Shown: positions 37,758-49,914 of the stretch, in pieces | Numbering within the stretch: position 1 is the stretch's first letter | Layout: each line of letters starts with the position of its first letter | Source: Amia ocellicauda | Taxonomy: Eukaryota; Chordata; Actinopteri; Amiiformes; Amiidae | Direction: 5' to 3' | Assembly (NCBI RefSeq): GCF_036373705.1 | Contig: NC_089863.1 | Coordinates: forward strand, 9,629,357-9,693,356 | DNA: 64,000 nucleotides | Program-made: the position numbers and the translations under genes | Notes under the pieces: model-generated | Seen by the model: the letters and a program-made list of their open reading frames with translations, nothing else | Database searches by the model: none | What the model was told of the DNA's origin: nothing

Positions 37758-38772
37758 TTTATTAGAAACGGGTACAAAACGACAGTGAAGTAACAATCGG
37801 GCCTCAGGCTCTCTATACAGGGGGGCAGGGCTGGACTCTACACACTACCGGCTCAGCGGCAAGAGAAACACCCAGAATGCTCCTCCTCACTACAACACAC
37901 CCTGACGCAGCTCCCCCACGCTACACAAACAATAAATTAGGAGGAAAATACATGCTGGTATGGGTTCATTATCATCATCTGTGTGAAGGAAACAAACTCG
38001 CTAATAAAAATAAAGTCTGTTGTAATTTCAATGCTACAGGACTCCCTAACTCCCTCACACACACACAGACACTCACTCGACCCCGATTCCTGAGACTGAC
38101 AGATGGAGAGAGAGGAGAGGTGGACGGAGGCAGAGATGGCACGAGGAAAGAAACAGGTGAAAGACAGACTGATATGTTGACATCTGTGCAAGAACAGAAA
38201 ACACTTGGCGCTTCACCTCCGACTGCTCTCTCTCTCTCTCTCCACCACTTTTTATTGCCGTTAAAACGATTTCGTCTTCCTGTGTGGATACCTACACATA
38301 TACAGATGCAGTACGTGTGTCAGCATGTGCAATTTAGTTTGTATAAATACCTAGTGCAGGTGTGTGTGTGAGTGCACTAATATACAGACATCCTCTAACA
38401 CACTTTCTCTCTCTCTCGCACTCACATACAGTCAGTTAACAGGTCTGCAATGTCCACTACTTAAATAAAATATTATAAAACTGTATTCACCGCCCTGCTC
38501 CTCTTCTTCATCAACACTACAGTACCTACAATTAGAGATTAAGGAAAATAAAACAATTCAAAAATATAACTCTACATTTAATGCTGGTTGAAGTGGCAGG
38601 AGTGTCTGCGCAGGTGGGGGGACACTCTCTCCGAGTTCACAGCAGGCTCATCCCGGGGGGGGCGGCCCTGCGTCCACCTTTTCTCCCGTACTGTCTCTCC
38701 CGGACGGGGGGACGCACTTCTCTGTGCCTCGCGGCGCCCCCCTACCCCCTACGCACTCCCTCCGCCCCTCCC
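37758..38772 (-). other. Probable HOMEZ 3' untranslated region
   Basis: TTTATT at 37758-37763 reads AATAAA on the minus strand and would give HOMEZ a 3' untranslated region of about 1 kb. A second possible signal, TTTATT, lies near 38250. Nothing else coding is seen here. Confidence 0.5.
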
Positions 38773-41700
38773 TCACAACACGCCCTCCCCGTCGCTGATG
38801 TGCACCTCCACCTCGGCCATGCCGCTCTGCTGGCAGCGGAACCAGTCCCGGACCTGCTGGTAGCTCATGCGGGTGCGCCGGCACAGCGCGTCCAGGTCGT
38901 GCTCCCGCAGGGCACCGGTGCTGCTCAGGTAGCGCTGGAGCGGACGGGTGTCCCAGCCCGGGTTCTGCCCCGCCCCCAAGCCCAGCCCTAAATCGGCTTC
39001 CCCTTTTGCCCCACCGCCTCCCCCCGCCACCGCGGCCTTGCCGTTGCTGTGGTGCGGGAGGGGAGGCGTGGCGGCGGCGGGGCTGGGGTGCCCGTCCCGG
39101 TCGCTGCCGTGTTGGCGGCGTCCCCGCCCGCCGCCCCTCCGGCCCCGCCCGCCGCTGCCGCCATGCTGCCGGCCCGTCTGCGTGCTCTGGATGTCGGAGG
39201 CCAGGTCGTGCGCCACGCCCTTCACCCAGCGCAGCTGCCCGTTCTTGACGGCGTAGCGTGTGTCGCCAAACCACTGGATGACGTCGGGCCGCGGCAGGCC
39301 GGTCTGCTGCACCAGCCGGGAGTAGTCCTCGCTGCGTGGCCACTGGCACTGCAGGAAGAAGGACTTGAGCGCGTCCAGCTGCGCCTTGGTCTTGCGTGGG
39401 CGCCCGCTGGCCGTCAGCACGGCGGGGGAGGGGGACGGGGACGGGGACGGGGATGGGGACGGGGCGGGGGCGATCTTGTGCTTGTGTCTCTGTTTGGGCG
39501 GGGCGTGGGCGAGGGGAGAGCGGGGGGGAGGGGGCAGGGTGTTCTTGGAGGCGTAGAGGGCGGTGGAGAGGGTGGGAGCGGGAGGCAGGGGAGAAGGCAG
39601 GTGCGTCTCCAGTTCTCCACGGCCGTTGACAAAGAGCACCGGGCCCCGTTCCTCCTCATCATCATCTACCACCTCCACCTCCTCATCCTCCTCATCCTCC
39701 TCCTCCTCCGTCACCTCCTCTACCACTCCTCCTCCCCCTCCCTCGTCCTCCCCCAGCTGGTACCCGCCGGCCGCCATCCCGCGCAACAGGAAGTCCTCCG
39801 AGAACGACGCGCCCACGCCGTTATTGTTGTTGCCGCTGTGGAAGCTCAGATCTTGGACGTCGGGATCGTCCTCGAGGTGGCTGTCAGGCTGAGCGGCATC
39901 GTCCCCACCCCGGTCCAGGTCCGGGCCATAGCTGCTGGTGCCTTGAGCAGGGGGGTGTGGCTGTAGGTCGTCGTCGGCGAGCCGCACCGGCCCGGCCGCC
40001 GTCGCCGGCCCCCCGCCTCGGCCCGTGAGCCGGTAGCGGCTGTCGCTGAACCACTTGCGCACATCGTTGCGGCTCAGCCCGGTCTCGGCCTGCAGGCGGC
40101 GCAGCTCAGGCTCAGGGGGGGAGCTGTACCGGGCGAAGCTGCGCCGCAGGGCTTGGAGCTGCTCCTTGGACTTCTTGTAGCGGCGGGCGGCGGGCAGGCC
40201 GGTGAGCGCCAGGGCCAGGGCCGGGCTGTAGGAGTCGGGCAGGGGGCTGTAGTAGAACCTAGTGCCGCTGGCGGTTGTGTGCAGCCCGGGGACGTGGTGG
40301 TGGTCTTTGGGGGTGGACAGCCTAGCGCGCTTGTGAAATGGCTCCCCACCTCTCCCCTCTTCCTCCTCCTCCTCCTCATCCGCCTCCACCTCCACTTCCG
40401 CCTCCGCCCTCGCTCCGTTCTCATACCCTCCCTGTTCCTCCTCCTCCTCCTCGCTCTGCATCGCCCCCAGCTTCCTCCTGGTCTCCTCGATCTCCTCGCT
40501 GGCCCAGCTGATGCCATAACGGATGCGCTGCACCATGAACCACACCTTCACCTTGTCCAGCGCCAGCCCCGCCGCCTCCGCCAGCTCCGCCAGCTCGGCG
40601 CCCGACGGGTAGGGGAACAGGTTGAAGGCCTGGACCAGCGACGGCACCGAGTCCAGCTCCCGGGTCTGGTCGGACTGGGTCCACACCAGCTTGAGCCCCT
40701 CGGACACCAGGGGCAGGCAGACCACGGCGTTGCGGTTGGTGCAGAAGTTGCCCGAGTTGGAGGCGGCGTGGGGCGGGGGGGGGGAGGAGGACGGGGAGGA
40801 AGAGGAGGAGGGAGAGGGAGTGTTGGCACGCGCCCTCCTCTTCTCCTCCCTCCATCCCTCCATCTCACTCACTCGGAGGTAGGAAATGGCCACTGCATTC
40901 ATCTCCCCTCCCACTCCTCCTCTCCCTCGCCCCTTCTCCATCTCCTCCCCCTCCTCCATCTCGGTCAGCAGCAGCTTCGTCCCTCTCTCCATCCCGTCCT
41001 CCTCACCACCGCAGCCTTTCCTTCTTTTTCCCTCTTCCCTTCGCACGTCACTTGCACTCGTCTGAGGGAGAGGGAGAGAACACAAGTTTGTTAAATTTTC
41101 AGGTGGTCAGTCAGTAAATCCAGGCAATGGGCAAGCAAGCACAATGACGAGCAACCGGGCTGACAGAGGGACGGACAGACAGAGTGAGGGACAGGTATGG
41201 ACGGACAACAAGGCAGTGAAACACTGCAGCACCACCCACAACAAAGCAGCGACTACAGAACCACAAAAACAAAGTGCAAAGCATATTTGTGCAGAGCGGT
41301 TCCCAAACCCAGCCTCACCCATCCATAGCCCAACTTCTCAGCGTCCCAGCCCCACCCCCACCCCCACCTTCCCCTTTCAGCCCTGCCCCCAGCTCCACCC
41401 TTGTAAGCTGCCCCTCTTCCACCTGCACCCTCTCCTCAGCACCACCCACAGGCCCACCCATCTCCTTGCCAGCCCCAGCACTGACACACACACAGCAGTA
41501 CCGTGGTGTTGTGGGCCGCCGCTGCTGTCTCGCTCTCGCTCTCTGGGGGGGGCCCATCCTGTCCCTCTGCATCGACCCCTCTACCCCCGCCCTCTGCCTC
41601 CCCGCCCAGCATGCCCAGGCTGGTGACGGGGTGGATGGTGTGCAGGTGCCGGCTGAGCGTCCCCACGTCCGCTGCGTTGAACCCGCACAGACGGCACCGG

Positions 41701-41819
41701 AACCCACCCGGGCTGTTTCCCCCTGCACTGCTCCTGTCCTCCTCCTCTGCCTCTCCATCTCCCTTGTCCTCCTCCCAGTCAGAGGGGTGCTGGCCAGCAC
41801 GTGACACCCTGCCCTCCAT
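38773..41819 (-). CDS. homez: HOMEZ, multi-homeodomain transcription factor with N-terminal zinc finger, 2 coding exons
   Basis: Coding exons in transcript order are 41819-41502 and 41061-38773, giving 868 residues. The first exon encodes a C2H2-like finger, FRCRLCGFNAADVGTLSRHL followed by HTIH. The second encodes four homeodomain-like segments. HD1 (about 229-290) has KVKVWFMVQRIRYG. HD2 (about 400-456) has LSRNDVRKWFSDSRYRL. HD3 (about 660-718) has LPRPDVIQWFGDTRYAVKNG. HD4 (about 809-856) has YQQVRDWFRCQQ. Acidic runs lie between HD1 and HD2 and before HD3. HD1, HD3 and HD4 match the three homeodomains I recall in human HOMEZ, so HD2 and the finger are extra. The start at 41819 is the first methionine of the exon, which may be preceded by another exon. 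Confidence 0.88.
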
Positions 41820-44800
41820 CTCCCGTCACCTCAGGTGGAGAGAAATCCCTCCACTAAGTGGTTAATTGGATGTCTTAATTGAATTCCACTGCAGGCTCTT
41901 GGACGGGTTCCCCTTGCAGCTGCTTAACCGCTTCCGTAAGAAAAACCCTGATTAAATCCGGATGCAAGACGATGAGTGGAACATACTAATTGGTTAATTG
42001 AGACACTAGTTGGTTAATTGGATTCCCAGGCTTGACTAACCCAGTGAGGGAAGCTGTTGCTCTGAAGTGCTGTTCTCAGTCTTGACCCCAGTCCATTCAT
42101 AAATAATAATAATGTCCCTCCTAATTGGCGATGCTTCAGGGCTCAGCTGATAATTGCTTAACTGGTTGGTTGCAACCTCTTCAGAATAATTGGTTGATTG
42201 GATTCTGAGAATAAAGTCTTCACAATAAGTTCACAGAAGTTGACTCTGTTCCTGCCCCCACAAACTGCCCCTCATTTAAGTGTCTCTCTGTGTCTGTATC
42301 AAGTGTCAGTCCAGCCTAGTGCTCACATCCCGTCTCTCCCCTCTCAGAGCTCCACGCCCAGATGGGGAGAGCGAGGGCAACCACCGGCCTCTTCCCGCTC
42401 TACTTCTTCTTGCCTTCCTTTCTCGTCTCCCTCTATAGTGCAGACACAAACACAACGGACAAGAGAGGTGAGGCTGTAGGCGGCGGAGTGACGGGGCTGC
42501 TGTTCTGGGCCCTCACACCCCGAGACTCAGCTCAGTTTTGGACACACACGTGAAGACAAGCAGACACTCTCGCTCTCCCAGGCGAGCTCTCGCACCCTCT
42601 CAACCCAGTTACTCTCTGGGGCTGAAATCAAAAATCACCCCAAAAGACAAGCCCCTGATCAGTCTTGAATTTAATGAACAAAAACCTGTACTGAGCAGAG
42701 TCCCTGGGTGGGGGCACTGCAGCTGCACCATTAACACGCGTTTCAGTTTAATATTACACATCCACACACATAGGACGAGAAAAACACATGAACACACACA
42801 GAAAACACACAAATATGGGCACATGATTCTACACACACTGCTGCCACTGGAACAGATGAACAGAGGGGCAGCACAATCCCTGGGTTCGTTTTCAACACAA
42901 TTCAGAGACCGAAAGTGACAGGATTCTGTCCCCGAATAGACGAGTGCGATGGAAAGAGGGAGACGTTCTCCCAGATCACCTGTCCAATCAGCTAACCGAT
43001 AACAATCCTAAAGCACCACTGATCAGCTAGGCAGACAGCCAGTCTATCAATTAATATACAATTAACACCTGAACTACAGGGCCAGACTGGAGCCAGCGCT
43101 GACTGAGGAATCAGCCGGTCCCCGAGTCCAAAAGCCCACAGGGACGAGACGCACACCCTCACCTACTGCCCCGAGCCCGGGCTCGTCTCTCCCAACTTCC
43201 TTCTGCCGCTTCGTCCGATTCCCTCGTTCTCCCCCTCTCAGACGACGAAAGGGAGGGAGGAAGGGAGCGTGGTTATCCCCCTCTTTCTTCCCCCCTTTTG
43301 TATCTGTCTTATGCCCACACTATCTTGCGCCAGCTCTCTCCAGCTGCAGTTCAGCCTCCGCACACCAGGGGGCTCTGCGCTGCCTGGGGCACCCTGCCCA
43401 CAGAAGTCAATCTGAAGAAAGAAAGAAAATCAGAGCGATACAGTGAGTCAGAGACAGACACGCAGGACATTACAGTACATCGGCAATAAACACAACCCCC
43501 CCAGGGGCGGAGGCAGGGGTTACACAAGCAGGCAGACTTTCACACAAAGACAGATGGACACAAACTGAACGCTACAGTGCATTAACCAAACACAGAGAGA
43601 GACAGGAGATCTTATACAAGTCCCACACAGACGCACAATCAGATATACAGAGCCATACAAGCAGACACACACACGCAGTAAACTCGGACTCCCTACAAAG
43701 AAATCCAACTATTGTTTCTACTCGAGCACATAACACCGTTGCACCAAGTAGATCAAACACCGAAATAATAACAATAATGCGCAGTATTATTATTGTTACA
43801 ATAATTACTGATAACAGAGCCGGATTTTAGAGCACACACGCCACACCGTCTACGTACGATCAGGCAGAAACCAGTCAAGCCAGTTTGTCTAACTTCGCTC
43901 CTTGAACTCCGGGTCACAGGCACTCTCGACACGCGTGTAAACAGCAGCCCCGATCACCTCCGCACTCGCCGTCGGTGTCTGGAACCCGTCGCCGTTCTCG
44001 AACACAACGTTCCATTGAATAAGAACAAGAATATTCGACATTCCTATTCGAATATAGCTCCGTGTATATGTACAAACACAGCGGGCAGGGGACTCTATCG
44101 AAGGCAGAGCCGAAGATGATGCTAAAGTACAACAACAACCAAGTTTTTATATATTGTGCATGTTATGAAAATAACGCTGTTGGTGCCCGGCGTGTTTTAG
44201 TGCGATGGCGCAGCAGCCGTAAAGGAAGATAAACACGCTCACATGTCGCTACTTACGGAGAGTTCACTGCCGATGTCCAACCGTCCTCATTCTGATTCTT
44301 TCTTTCTTTCTCTCTCTCTCTCTCTCGCTCTCCGTGGGATAAAAAAAGCAACAACACAACCGTCGCCCCCTCTCTCGCCTCTCTCCGGGTCCTCAGGGAG
44401 AAAGGCGACCGCTTACGCACGACATTTCGTACTTTTCCAAATAAAATAAACAAACTCCCTCCGACACGTCTGATTCTGCCCGTCCGCTGTCGGGTTTCCT
44501 GGAAGAGGGGGCGTGTGTTTAAAAAATCCCCAAAAGTACGAAAACGGAGTTATTACTCGTCCGTTGGGAGCTGCGATTCGGTTTCGCTAGCGCCGTGTTT
44601 TTTTTGTTCTTGGACTATAATAGGAGGCGGACAGAGCCCGTCCACATAAATCGAGGCCAGGCTGCGGAGCAGGAAACTCAAAAACTAGGCCTCTGTCTCC
44701 CGGGGTGATGGGGGAGGGGGCGTGGCTGGGTGGTCGTAAAAGGCCGGGCTGACCTTATTGGGCGGGTTGTGGGGGGGGTGTCTGTATTTGGGAATGGAAA

Positions 44801-44980
44801 GCGGCGGGGGACGGGGAATGGGAGGGCTACGGTGGGGCTGATGTCCGAGTGCAGACGATAGGGCTCTTGCACAGGAAGAGAAGTGGCGAGGGAGGCTGTG
44901 GCCTCCATCTTAGGTAGGGAATGTGGCTGATTTCTGTAAACTAAGCTCAGAGTTTGAGATGTTACCTTCAGGAAGGCGAT
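41820..44980 (-). other. HOMEZ upstream region, no further coding exon recognised
   Basis: From 41864 to about 42200 the phrase GGTTAATTGGATT recurs in degenerate form about five times. At 43560-43600 there is a fragment of the acceptor repeat on the minus strand (around GCTACAGTGCATTAACC). From about 43100 to 44980 the sequence contains several CpG-rich islands and a CT microsatellite (44300-44330), which fits a promoter. I could not place non-coding HOMEZ exons exactly. Confidence 0.5.
44901..44913 (-). promoter_or_regulatory. YY1-type promoter motif, possible HOMEZ start region
   Basis: GCCTCCATCTTAG reads CTAAGATGGAGGC on the minus strand, close to the YY1 motif AAGATGGCGGC. It is the only such site upstream of HOMEZ, about 3.1 kb before its coding start, and points the right way. 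Confidence 0.4.
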
Positions 44981-44983
44981 ATA

Positions 44984-45813
44984 CACTGATCAGTCATAAC
45001 ATTATGAAAACCTGCCTATAATTGTGTAGGTCCCTCTTTTGCCACCAAAACAGCCCTGACTTGGATTCCACTAGACCTCTGAAGGTGTGCTGTGGTATCT
45101 GCCACCAAGACGTTAGCAGCAGATCCTTTAAGTCCTGTAAGTTGCGAGGTGGGGCCTCCATGGATTGGACTTGTTTGTCCAGCGCATCCCACAGACGCTC
45201 GATTGGATTGAGATCTGGGGAATTTGGAGGCCAAGTCAACACCTTGAACTCGTGATTCATCAGACCAGGCCACCTTCCATTGCTCCATGGTCCAGTTCTG
45301 ATGCTCACGTGCCCATTGTAGGCGCTTTCGGCAGTGGACAGGGGTCAGCATGGGCACCCTGACTGGTCTGCAGCTACGCAGCCCCATACGCAACAAACTG
45401 CAATGCAATGTGTGTTCTGACACCTTTCTATCAGAACCAGCATTCACTTTTTCAGCAATTTGAGCTACAGTAGCTTGTCTTGGCCGCCCATGACCCTGTC
45501 ACCGGTTCACCGCTTTTCCTTCCTTGGACCACTTTTGATAGGTACTGACCACTGCAGACCGGGAACACCCCACAAGAGCTGCAGTTTTGGAGATGCTCTG
45601 ACCCAGTCGTCTAGCCATCACATTTTGGCCCTTGTCAAAGTCGCTCAGATCCTTACGCTGCCCAGTTTTCCTGCTTCTAACACATGAACTTTGAGGACAA
45701 AATGTTCACTTGCTGCCTAATATATCCCACCCACTGACAGGTGCCACGATAACGAGATTATCAGTGTCATTCACTTCACCTGTCAGTGGGCATAATGTTA
45801 TGGCTGATTAGTG
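44984..45813 (-). mobile_element. Tc1/mariner transposon, 830 bp, inverted ends with TA flanks
   Basis: The left end CACTGATCAGTCATAACATT and the right end, reverse-complemented, CACTAATCAGCCATAACATT match at 18 of 20 positions. Both ends are flanked by TA. On the minus strand the transposase fragment includes LTWPPNSPDLNPIERLWDAL, the conserved stretch before the last catalytic acid of DD34E transposases. The transposase is internally deleted and out of frame in places, and the element is about half the usual 1.6 kb, so it cannot move by itself. Confidence 0.9.
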
Positions 45814-45892
45814 TAGGTTGCCTGTGTCAATCAAAAATGTATACAGGAAATATTTTATTCCCACTGCAATTAGCTTTCTTAACACAAGATGA

Positions 45893-46095
45893 TGGGCAGC
45901 ATGATGGCATGGTGGTTAGCACTGCTGCTTCACAGCCCCGGGGTCCCGGGTCAAGTCTCAGCTCAGGAGCCTGTCTGTGTGGCCCCTGTGTCTGTGATCT
46001 ATATGTGGATGGATTATATTTTGTTGTGTTTTTCATCAAGTGAGACCAAAGACAATTTTCCACTCTGTGTATTGTATTGTATTGTATTGTATTAA
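45893..46095 (+). mobile_element. tRNA-headed SINE with (TATTG)n tail
   Basis: The head reads GGCATGGTGGTTAGCACTGC (A-box region) and then CCGGGTCAAGTCTC (B-box-like), followed by a short body and a TATTG tail at about 46070-46093. The head resembles the one at the minus-strand end of the element at 33155-33475, so both may use related tRNA promoters. Confidence 0.6.
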
Positions 46096-46119
46096 GGAAA
46101 TTATATGTACTAATTACCA

Positions 46120-46680
46120 AATGGTAATTTGACTGTGGAGTTCAGGGGCTTTCTCTCTGAAGAGGCCCCAAATACCTCACCCGTACATGAGGTAACCAAA
46201 GAGCACATAATGAGACCAGCTTCTACCGGTCTGTATCAGATGCATCTCTCTGCAGACACACAATACAAATTTAGTACAGAACGTACGTTCTGTAAAACCA
46301 CAAGAAGATGGGGAAGTGGGCACACGACCCCCTTTGCCTACCTAGACATGCGTTAGATACGTGTGGAATATAAATATAGCGAAATGGCTACATATGTCTC
46401 CATATTTGGGCATAAAATAGAAAACGTTGTGTTTAAGCTTAATCAGGAAGATAGTGAGGATATCATAAGATAGGGAGTTGTCTCCCCCTTATTGGTTCAA
46501 ACAAACCCTGTCCAGGATATCGCAATATGTATATAACATCATGTAATCTCTATGATTTTAGGGAAGTAAGGACAGAGACCTGCGTGTCTGTGTGTATTAC
46601 TTTTCTCCAAGCGGCTTGAATAAAGACTCTGTTTGATTCAATCTACTCTACAGTCTGATTTTTCTGAGAGCAATTAAAAG
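46120..46680 (+). other. Spacer with weak solo-LTR-like features
   Basis: The stretch has a TATA-like GTATATAAC near 46525 and AATAAAG near 46619, about 90 bp apart. That order is typical of an LTR retroelement terminal repeat. I found no convincing TG...CA ends, target duplication or internal region, so this is only a possible old solo LTR. Confidence 0.2.
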
Positions 46681-46776
46681 GGGATTCTTCACTTTCCAAC
46701 ATGCACTGACTCTCACTCTCTTTCTCTCTCACACTCAAGTTCAAATCCAGTCCAATTCAGCTCAATTAAAATGCTC

Positions 46777-46782
46777 TTTATT
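46777..46782 (-). terminator. DHRS1 polyadenylation signal
   Basis: TTTATT, AATAAA on the minus strand, about 110 bp after the DHRS1 stop codon. Confidence 0.6.
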
Positions 46783-46890
46783 GTCATGACACCACACAGT
46801 TACCAAAGCATCCAAAGGCACCCAGAGCCTGTGTCAACAGACAACGAACCCAGACCTCTGGGGCGCCCTGCGTTCTGAGACAGAGGCGGG

Positions 46891-47078
46891 TCAGAACTTG
46901 CTGGCCGAAAGCGTCAGGACCCACTTGGGGATGCGCAGGAACGACGGGGTGATGTAAGAGAGCCAGGAGAGGTAGGGCACCTTGGACAGGAGATAACTGA
47001 AGGAGGTGTAGTCAACAATGCTGCAACCTGAGAGAGAGAAAGATTTGCACTGAGTTTCCCGGAGCTATCAGGAACTAC

Positions 47079-47132
<54 letters not shown>

Positions 47133-47275
47133 TTGTACCATCCACGTCTCGTATATTATATCGCCTTGACAGGTCACAGGTCATCAGAACCTTTCCTGTC
47201 AGAGATATCAGGCTCTTATCTGAGGACAACAAGAACAATACAGTTCATTAGCAGAGTGCTATAACTGAATACAAC

Positions 47276-47311
<36 letters not shown>

Positions 47312-47661
47312 CTTTCGCAAGCTCCACGATACACTTGCCACTGAACTCTGGTGTCTCTCCTGTACAGAATACATCTCTAATCTGAAAGAGAGAGAGAGAC
47401 AGATTAATTCCAGTGAGTTGCAGTTCCCCTACTGATCCTGTACAGCACTGTCTGTCTCTCTAATAATAATAATAATTATAATATTATTATTAATAATAAT
47501 AATAATAATAATAACACCGACCTCTTGCAGCTTCTGACTGTCCAGCTCTGCGTCCATCTTCTCCTGGATGACCTCAGTACGGACAGCGCCCGGCCACAGA
47601 CTGACCGACACCACACCGCTGCTCTTCAGCTCATCGGCACAGTCTGCAGCCAGACGGTCAC

Positions 47662-47704
<43 letters not shown>

Positions 47705-49422
47705 GAGAAACAGAGAGACAGTAACAGACACTGAGTGAGATACAGTGAGACAGACAGACAGGATGTCAAGGGGGACATGCAGACAGGGGGTCTCACCGCA
47801 GCCTTGCCCACACCATAGGGGACATTGAAGAGTTTGCGCAGTCCCCCGAAGGACGACACCACCACCATCAAGCCCCGCCCCGCCGGGACCATGAGCCGCG
47901 CCGCGTACACACTGCAGAGATAGTGCCCCCTGCAGGCCGGAGGACACAACACTTAGACACCGTCCTCACAGCACCCTGGTACAGCACTGACTCCCACACA
48001 ACTGTCTGATACAGCACTGGCTCACAGACTGGACTGGACTGGACTGGACTGGACATTACTCTCATCACTGAACTACATTGGTATTAGTAGCAGCAGTAGC
48101 TCTATGGGCTGAGGAAGCCGTCTGCTATGGGCGGATGCGGCTGGCTGTTATGGGGCTGCTGCTCAGAGGCGCTGGCTGGGTGGGACTAAGTGATGATTGA
48201 CAGAAGTCACAGCAGCACTCACCTCAGCCCCGCATTGTTCAGCGTGTCCCACATGGACGGTTCCATCTCCCAGAAGCGCTTCCCCATGTTACTGAAGATG
48301 CTCTGAAAAACACAGCACAGGCCAGAGTTTGTAGGGGACAGGGGGCATTGGTAGGGGACGGTGGGCATTGGTAGGGGATAGGGTTTTTTGGTAGGGAATA
48401 GGGTGCATTGGTAGAGGACAGGGGGCATTGGTAGGGGATTGGGGGTGTTGGTAGGGGACAGGCGGGTGTTGGTAAGGGACGGGGGCATTGGTAGGGGTTT
48501 GGGGGTGTTGGTAGGGGACGGGGGCATTGGTAGTGGTTTGGGGGCGTTGGTAGGGGACAGGGGGCATTGGTTGTGGACAGTGGGCATTGGTAGAAGATAG
48601 AGGATAGGGGGTGTTGGTAGGGGAGAGGCGGATGTTGGTAGAGGACATGCGGGAGTTGGTAGGAGATTGGGGGCATTGGTAGGGGACAGGTGGGTGTTGG
48701 TAGAGGACAAGGGGCATAAGTAGGGGATTGGGGGCGTTGGTAGGGCAAAGGCGGGTGTTGGTCGGGGACAGGGGGCATTGGCAGAGGATAGAGGATAGGG
48801 GGTGTTGGTAGGGGACAGGGGGCATTGGTAAGGGACAGGAGGCATTGGAAGAGGATAGAGGAAAGGAGGTGTTGGTAGGGGACAGGAGGCGTTATTGTTG
48901 GTATGTTTATGGTTATTCAGATGGAGACCTGCACTCCAGCATACGCGTTGTTCACCAGGATGTCCAGCCGCCCGCTCTGCTCACGTGTGATTCGCTCAAA
49001 CAGTTGCTTGATGTCATCCTCCTTTGTCGAATCACAGACCACGGGCACGCAGGTCCCGCCCCTCGCCTCCACCTGTGATTGGAGGAGGAGGAGCAGGGGG
49101 AGGATGAGGGCCTGTAGGCCTGGAAGACAGGCTGACCAATAGTGTGGAAGGACAGAGACCCATAGAGGGAGAGGGAGACAAACAGACAGAGGAGAGAAGA
49201 GGAAGGTATAAGAGCAATGATTAGAGGGAAGAAGAGGAGAGAGAGAGAGAGAGGGAGAATGGTAGGTGTTGACCTCACCTCGGTGGCGGTCTCTCTAAGG
49301 CTCTGCTCGTGCCGGCCGGTGATGTACACAATGGCTCTGGCCTCAGACAGCTGCAAGGCCACTCCCTTCCCGATGCCCCGGGACGCTCCAGTCACAACAC
49401 ACACCCAGCCAGACAGCGCCAT
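46891..49422 (-). CDS. dhrs1: Dehydrogenase/reductase SDR family member 1, 8 coding exons
   Basis: NADPH-dependent short-chain reductase at the endoplasmic reticulum, active on steroids and carbonyl xenobiotics in the human enzyme. Exons in transcript order are 49422-49279, 49072-48929, 48302-48223, 47929-47797, 47662-47522, 47381-47312, 47219-47139 and 47027-46891, giving 309 residues (human 313 from memory). The start MALSGWVCVVTGASRGIGKG carries the cofactor loop TGASRGIG. LDILVNNAYAGVQ is the NNAG-type motif, VVSSFGG holds the catalytic serine and YGVGKAACDRLA is the YxxxK. The longer C-terminal part (FLRIPKWVLTL) is typical of DHRS1 rather than DHRS4. A 5' non-coding exon probably ends at 51012 and splices to 49441 through an acceptor-module 3' end. 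Confidence 0.95.
47084..47132 (+). repeat. (AAT)n microsatellites in DHRS1 introns
   Basis: A pure AAT run. Related (AAT)n runs lie at 47460-47515, a CA run at 47286-47311 and a GA run at 47665-47702, so several DHRS1 introns consist largely of simple repeats next to the splice sites. Confidence 0.9.
48330..48898 (+). repeat. G-rich minisatellite in DHRS1 intron 2
   Basis: About 570 bp of GGGGGCATTGGTAGGGGACA-type units of roughly 20 bp, often paired into 40 bp. On the DHRS1 transcript strand it is C-rich. The plus strand has dozens of GGGG runs with short loops, so it could form G-quadruplex structures. The minus-strand open frames rich in PLPTP are artefacts. Confidence 0.9.
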
Positions 49423-49457
49423 CGCCTGGAATCTCTGAGAACTGCAGCACCGAGAGA

Positions 49458-49492
<35 letters not shown>

Positions 49493-49505
49493 GGTTAATA
49501 CAGAC
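49458..49505 (-). repeat. Acceptor-module copy in DHRS1 intron 1
   Basis: On the plus strand a GA run is followed by GGGTTAATACAGACATACTG. On the minus strand this is TATTAACCC plus a long CT tract leading towards the acceptor at 49441, so the 5' intron of DHRS1 also ends in the module. Confidence 0.75.
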
Positions 49506-49914
49506 ATACTGACTGGACACAGAAGGTTAGAACACTAAATAAGACATTGAAAAATGTTATTATTAATGTTATTATTTATTTGATTATTATTTGGCAAGTC
49601 GTGCCAATAAAGCGCCTTAAACTGAAAACTGAATTGAATCAAGAGGGGGAGGGTTATTAGAGTATAAAACAGTGACTGGACAGCGCAGGACACAAACACG
49701 GTGCTGAGAGGGACAGCAGGAGAAAGTGTGAGAGAGATGAAGGACAACAGACGCAGTGAGACACCAGGTGGCTGACAGGTGAAGTGCAGCACCACACAAC
49801 AACAACAACAACAGATATTGATCTGAGTTGCTTCACTTCCTGTTCTGGACTTTGGCCCTGGCCTTTAAACTGGAAGATAGAAGAGAGTGGAGATAGTACG
49901 CAGACACTGACACT

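Noticed and set aside
36893-37788. Ser/Pro-rich open frames of 231 and 283 residues
   Set aside because: They lie in a pyrimidine-only minisatellite after the RNF212B stop codon.
39049-41094. Long plus-strand open frames (305 and 313 residues)
   Set aside because: They are antisense shadows of the GC-rich HOMEZ coding exon.
44678-44986. A 102-residue minus-strand open frame including MEATASLATSLPVQ
   Set aside because: It overlaps the possible HOMEZ promoter, has no domain and no conserved neighbour exon, and its ATG is within a YY1-like motif.
46120-46680. Possible solo LTR with TATA-like and AATAAA signals
   Set aside because: No clear ends, target duplication or related copy was found. 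It is kept only as a low-confidence spacer note.
48219-48845. Proline-rich minus-strand open frames
   Set aside because: Translation of the G-rich minisatellite in DHRS1 intron 2. Only the end at 48223-48302 is a real exon.
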